Positions 16,735-18,881 of a stretch of 18,881 nt of DNA are shown in pieces. The stretch comes from Zygnema cylindricum (taxonomy: Eukaryota > Streptophyta > Zygnematophyceae > Zygnematales > Zygnemataceae). Location: contig JBBHKE010002718.1 of NCBI GenBank assembly GCA_037447655.1, positions 64,001 through 82,881 of the forward strand. The letters are read 5' to 3'. Numbering within the stretch: position 1 is the first letter of the stretch; each line of letters begins with the position of its first letter. Below the pieces are notes generated by a model that saw nothing but the letters and a program-made list of their open reading frames with translations, had not been told where the DNA came from and made no database searches. A program made the position numbers and the translations under genes.

Positions 16735-18230
16735 GCGGGCACGATGTAGCGCTGCCGACTGTCGCGGTACAGACCACCGTACCGTGGCATTATTCTACGC
16801 TGCCGCCCGCCAGTTGGCGTAATTCTACGCTGCCGCCCGACCCGGTGGCATAATTTTACGCTGACGCCCGGTGACGGATTATACGCTGCCGCTTGGTGGC
16901 GTAATTTTACGCTGCCGCCGGCTGGCGTGATTGTACGCTGCCGCTCAGTTTCGTAAGGGTGCGTCTCTGTGTGTTTAAGTAAGGGTTTTTCCTATCGTTT
17001 TCCTGTAAAACTTAGAGCCGTACCGCGTAAGTTTCAACCGTACAAAAAAATAGAGAAAAAGAGAAGTACATTTTGCGTCATCATCGAATTTGAGATGTAC
17101 TACATGTTGTCGTCTTGTGCTTTTCGACCCACTTCGACGACAAAAAACATAATCTTCAACCTTATGTTTAAAACACATGCGCGATGTGTTTTAAAATTAG
17201 GGATTTTCTATAAACAAATAGGAACATATATTCGCGCGTGCTGTATTTTTTGAAAATTTTCAAACGATTTCAAACGACGTGGAAGTGTACACGATTCCCT
17301 ATGTTTTGTCCGTTTTTGTTTAATACAACAAAAAGAAGTACACATTTTGTTTTTATTTGTCAGTTTCCATCCGGTACGGATTTTTTTTTGTAGGGGTCTC
17401 AAGGTTTTGATGCCATTTCACGTCGAGCTGACAATAGACGCAAAGGCAAAACGCATCTTCTTCAATCGTGAAACGGAACAAGCTGGAGGGCGGTACGTCT
17501 ACAATGTCATGAAAAGTCACGCGACGCCACAAGCAGTTACGAAAAATAACGTGCGTCATCACAAATTATAGACGTTGACAGCCGTCACTGGCATTGTCGA
17601 CGTATACAATCGTCACGCCTTTAAGTGACAATTTCGTTTGGTACACATAAGGACACCCGAAATCCGGGTCCGCCTAATATGCGCTAAAAAACAAAAAAAA
17701 ATCTCCAAGTTTGAAGTACATAGAGACGCACCCTAATTCTTTGACGCCGACTGTTGGCGTAATTATACGCTACCGCCCGCTGGCGTAATTCTACGCTGCC
17801 GCTCGGTGGCGTAATTCTACGATGCCGCTCGGTGGCGTAATTCCACGATGCCGCTCGGTGGCGTAATTCTACGATGCCGCTCGGTGGCGTAATTCCACGA
17901 TGCCGCTCGGTGGCATAATTCTACGCTGCCGCTCGGTGGGGTAATTCCACGCTGCCGCTCGGTGGCGTAATTATACGATGCCGCTCGGGGGCGTAATTCT
18001 ACACTGCCGCTCGGTGGCGTAATTCTACGATGCCGCTCGGTGGCGTAATTATATGCTGCCGCAAGCTGACGTAATTCTACGCTGCCCCCTGTTGGTGTAA
18101 TTCTACGTCGCCGCCCGTCAACAGTACATCGTGCCGTACCTGGCACAATGTAACGTTGCCGTGCGACCATCCGGAATACGGGCCGCCGTACCGATGGCGT
18201 AATACAACGTTGCCGCCCGCCAGTATCTAT
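16735..18230. repeat. 26-bp minisatellite array, interrupted by a transposon
   Basis: The unit is approximately GTAATTCTACGATGCCGCTC plus GGTGGC, period 26 bp. About 7 degenerate units precede the inserted element and about 14-16 follow it. Units at 17740-18060 are nearly uniform, while both edges are degenerate (for example CCGTACCGATGGCGTAATAC near 18185 and the units at 16735-16790). Between 17815 and 17950 units alternate TTCTAC and TTCCAC, a 52-bp dimeric higher order. The minus-strand frame 18170-17817 is the repeat read through and is not a gene. Confidence 0.9.
16957..17733. mobile_element. PIF/Harbinger-like non-autonomous element in the minisatellite
   Basis: A 777-bp element with ends GGGTGCGTCTCTGTGTGTT and AGTACATAGAGACGCACCC (16 of 19 matching), flanked by TAA on both sides (16954-16956 and 17734-17736). 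The empty target is the repeat unit itself (GGCGTAATTCTAC). Superfamily assignment follows from the TAA duplication and GGGTG end, as for X1/X2, but its ends define a different family. The frame at 17347-17571 (plus) shows no transposase motif. Confidence 0.85.
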
Positions 18231-18528
18231 GAACGACCAGCGACACTACCGAAAAAAAACACACTTTAAGCTGATCAAATCACCCTATAGTTTTGTTCCC
18301 ATGAAGAGTGTATTACTACTGTCAAGAGAAAAAATACAAAATTAAAAATCGGTTTTTTTATTTAAAAATTATAGACCTTTGGCTGCCGTGTTGTAAACCT
18401 TAAATATGCGATATCTGTGTGCGCGCGAGGAGGTGTCTGTACGCCCGCGCGACCCAAAACAAGATGTCCCTTATGACCACGACCCATGTTCCCATGTGTC
18501 GTCGGTACAAATTTGATGCTTCAACATA
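18231..18528. other. Intergenic DNA, nothing recognised
   Basis: AT-rich DNA after the minisatellite, with one GC-rich patch at about 18417-18452 (GTGCGCGCGAGG and CGCCCGCGCGAC, imperfectly complementary). No ORF, RNA gene or transposon end was identified. Confidence 0.5.
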
Positions 18529-18720
18529 CATCGCAAGAGAAAAAAAAGAAAAGGTACGCGTGTGCCATCTCTGCTCAATTGATGTCTAAAAATACATATC
18601 AAATGAAAGACTACGAAAAATTGTAATTCATAAGAAACGGTTATTAATGTGGGATATATTATTATTGTTTTTGATTTAACATCGCAAGAGGAAAAAAGGA
18701 AAAGGTACGCGTGTGCCATC
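18529..18720. repeat. 41-bp direct repeat pair
   Basis: CATCGCAAGAG...GGTACGCGTGTGCCATC occurs at 18529-18569 and again at 18680-18720, differing at about 2 of 41 positions, both G to A. Sequence before each copy also shows a partial TTTGAT...AACA match, so the duplicated unit may be longer (about 151 bp) with a diverged middle. No gene is evident. Confidence 0.85.
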
Positions 18721-18780
18721 CCGACTGTAACAGGATCTCCTACCTCTCAGAAATTCCCATTACTACAAACAATTCCAACC

Positions 18781-18831
18781 ACACATTCCACACATTGGAA
18801 AATACACATCCACATTGGAAAACACTCACAT
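18781..18831. repeat. Short CACATTGGAAAA tandem repeat
   Basis: CACATTGGAAAATACACATC is followed directly by CACATTGGAAAACACTCAC, with a partial CACATTCCA before. A minor local repeat at the right edge of the window. Confidence 0.6.
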
Positions 18832-18881
18832 AAGGATAACTTTAAATTAGAAGAAGCTACTGTCCACATAACATTAGCTTG

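Noticed and set aside
16735-18120. CRISPR-like array
   Set aside because: The units are contiguous head-to-tail with no unique spacers. It is a minisatellite in a eukaryotic context.
17817-18170. 117-codon minus-strand ORF with 26-residue periodicity
   Set aside because: It is the 26-bp minisatellite read in three successive phases (78 bp = 26 residues). It is open only because the unit lacks stops. No start context or domain.

Overview
The window looks like nuclear DNA of a land plant or close streptophyte relative. It holds one intron-containing F-box/kelch gene with GA-rich leader sequence, AT-rich non-coding DNA, and dense non-autonomous DNA transposons of the MULE, hAT, PIF/Harbinger and TA-inserting types. 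There is no operon structure, rRNA, tRNA or CRISPR. The species cannot be fixed from the sequence.

Layout. 1-1500: unannotated AT-rich DNA with a purine-rich low-complexity tract and a 113-bp tandem duplication. 1520-5052: a nested transposon block. A probable TA-type MITE is followed by an old Mutator-like foldback element (FB0), which is split by three PIF/Harbinger-like elements inserted at TTA/TAA sites. 5401-5617: a small MITE related to the first. About 5760-8500: the only confident gene, two exons encoding a 512-residue F-box/kelch protein on the plus strand. 8503-10026: intergenic DNA with nothing recognised. 10027-15723: four complete Mutator-like foldback elements (FB1-FB4), each with its own 8-9 bp target-site duplication. 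FB2 carries a TA-flanked MITE and FB3 carries a hAT element. 15752-16577: a hAT-like element rich in TCGATA palindromes. 16735-18230: a 26-bp minisatellite split by a PIF/Harbinger-like element. 18231-18881: unannotated DNA with a 41-bp direct repeat.

Most element boundaries rest on matching terminal inverted repeats plus target-site duplications. Several are confirmed by an uninterrupted copy of the same target elsewhere in the window. No transposase was found, so all the elements look non-autonomous. By my hand tally, about 57% of the window is transposon-derived.

The most notable signals are: four independent foldback insertions into about 95 bp of ancestral DNA, two of them with abutting duplications; two PIF-type insertions at mirror-image sites in one foldback; and strong enrichment of the tetranucleotide GTAC in unrelated transposon families but not in the gene or its flanks.
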